The notes under the pieces: model-generated
What the model saw: only the letters and a program-made list of their open reading frames with translations
The model's database searches: none
What the model was told of the DNA's origin: nothing
Translations under genes and position numbers: made by a program
Assembly (NCBI GenBank): GCA_946481035.1
Contig: CAMLNK010000251.1
Location: forward strand, 1-6,374
DNA from: an uncultured Dyadobacter sp.
Lineage (GTDB): Bacteria; Bacteroidota; Bacteroidia; Cytophagales; Spirosomataceae
Direction: 5' to 3'
Length of the DNA stretch: 6,374 bases
In this document: positions 5,779 through 6,374 of the stretch, in pieces
Layout: the number at the start of each line of letters is the position of its first letter
How positions within the stretch are numbered: position 1 is the stretch's first letter

Positions 5779-6374
5779 TTGGAAAATATAACACTCGACC
5801 GGTGCTGTATCCACACCATTACTACCAAGCCCTGGGCGCTTTCGGAGGCGGTGGAAAACTATGCCGCCGCCGGCGTGAAAGGCATTAGTGTCTGGCAGAA
5901 TGCGATTGAGGGAATCGGGCCGCTCCGTGCGGGCGAGCTCATCCGCGGCGCCGGGCTGGAAATCGTCTCTTACGTCCGCGGCGGTTTTTTCCCGCATACG
6001 AGCAGCGCCGGGCGTGCGCAGGCGATCGACCATAACCGCAAGCTCCTCGAAGAAGCCGCGGCCCTGGGAGCACCCATGATCGTGCTGGTTTGCGGCGCCT
6101 CGCCCGACCAGTCGCTGGAAACCTCCCGCGACCAAATCCGCGAGGGTATTGCCGCTATTTTACCGCTGGCCGAAAAGCTGGGCGTAAAGCTGGCGATCGA
6201 GCCGTTGCACCCGATGTACGCCGCCGATCGCTCGGCCATTAACACCATGGCGCAGGCCAATGATATGGCTGAGTATTTCAAATCGCCTTTTGTGGGCGTG
6301 GCGGTGGACGTGTACCATTTGTGGTGGGATGGTGATCTGGAAAAAGAGATCGCACGCTGCGGAGCGAATGGCAA
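5779..6374 (+). CDS. Sugar phosphate isomerase/epimerase (xylose isomerase-like TIM barrel), 3' end outside window
   Basis: The first 198 residues are present and run off the window end. The family is a metal-dependent TIM barrel related to xylose isomerase and AP endonuclease 2, usually acting on cytoplasmic sugars or keto-sugars. Visible marks are C-I-H-T-I-T-T-K-P-W (10-19), G-V-K-G-I-S-V-W (32-39), A-I-E-P-L-H-P (139-145, E141 a likely metal ligand) and V-A-V-D-V-Y-H-L-W-W-D (174-184, D177 and H180 likely ligands). The remaining ligands would lie in the missing part. The TTG at 5779 (M-E-N-I-T-L-D-R) is the only plausible start: an in-frame stop lies at 5755-5757, there is no ATG or GTG between, and the next ATG (residue 100) is deep inside the barrel. 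No promoter is evident in the 59-bp gap after the GH88 gene, so co-transcription is likely. The exact substrate is unknown. Confidence 0.87.
   Translation, partial: MENITLDRCCIHTITTKPWALSEAVENYAAAGVKGISVWQNAIEGIGPLRAGELIRGAGLEIVSYVRGGFFPHTSSAGRAQAIDHNRKLLEEAAALGAPMIVLVCGASPDQSLETSRDQIREGIAAILPLAEKLGVKLAIEPLHPMYAADRSAINTMAQANDMAEYFKSPFVGVAVDVYHLWWDGDLEKEIARCGANG

Noticed and set aside
5072..5794. A 240-codon open frame on the minus strand opposite the GH88 gene.
   Set aside because: It is an antisense shadow of a high-GC stretch of a well-supported gene, and its translation has no recognisable domain.
5970..6374. Minus-strand open frame of at least 134 codons at the right edge.
   Set aside because: It overlaps the isomerase/epimerase coding frame, which has clear family motifs. 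The antisense product has none.

Overview
The window is mostly one stretch of a Bacteroidota genome, probably Cytophagales and Dyadobacter- or Spirosoma-like. This placement is inferred from protein style, weak or absent Shine-Dalgarno sites, and two exact matches to the Bacteroidota -7 box TAnnTTTG. The first ~127 bases do not belong to it. They encode the end of an actinobacterial-type rimM overlapping the start of trmD, with 66% G+C (79/120, counted by hand) and G/C in the third position of 40 of the first 41 codons. At about 116-130 the reading frame passes without a break into the C-terminal part of a Bacteroidota class A penicillin-binding protein (131-240 is 43% G+C). The simplest reading is an assembly or amplification chimera joined at a short shared stretch encoding F-D-V-S-L, not a natural gene fusion.

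Layout: (1) 1-130, foreign rimM/trmD fragment. (2) 116-766 (+), C-terminal transpeptidase part of PBP1A, with the KTGT motif but without the catalytic-serine region. (3) 773-832, a 60-bp near-perfect palindrome built from four copies of a 14-bp unit, lying between two convergent genes and probably ending transcription from both sides. (4) 840-2615 (-), a complete MsbA/MdlB-type ABC exporter half-transporter. (5) 2616-2762, a divergent intergenic region with a good promoter for the ABC gene. (6) 2763-3317 (+), a DUF4126 membrane protein, followed after 3 bp by (7) 3321-4244 (+), an AraC-family regulator with an N-terminal cupin-like sensor. (8) 4245-4336, a promoter-bearing spacer. (9) 4337-5719 (+), a cytoplasmic GH88-like hydrolase. 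(10) 5779-6374 (+), a sugar phosphate isomerase/epimerase TIM-barrel protein that starts with TTG and runs off the window end.

The right half looks like part of a carbohydrate-use locus. The AraC regulator may sense a sugar and act on the promoter in front of the GH88 gene, whose product would release an unsaturated uronic acid or related sugar inside the cell. The isomerase/epimerase may process a downstream sugar. This is inference from gene order and family knowledge, and the substrate cannot be read from the sequence. I see no mobile element, CRISPR array, RNA gene or clearly new defence or metabolic system. The most notable items are the inter-phylum junction, the palindromic repeat, and the divergent GH88 clade with its neighbours. 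No gene-free stretch exceeds 300 bases; the longest is the 147-bp gap at 2616-2762.
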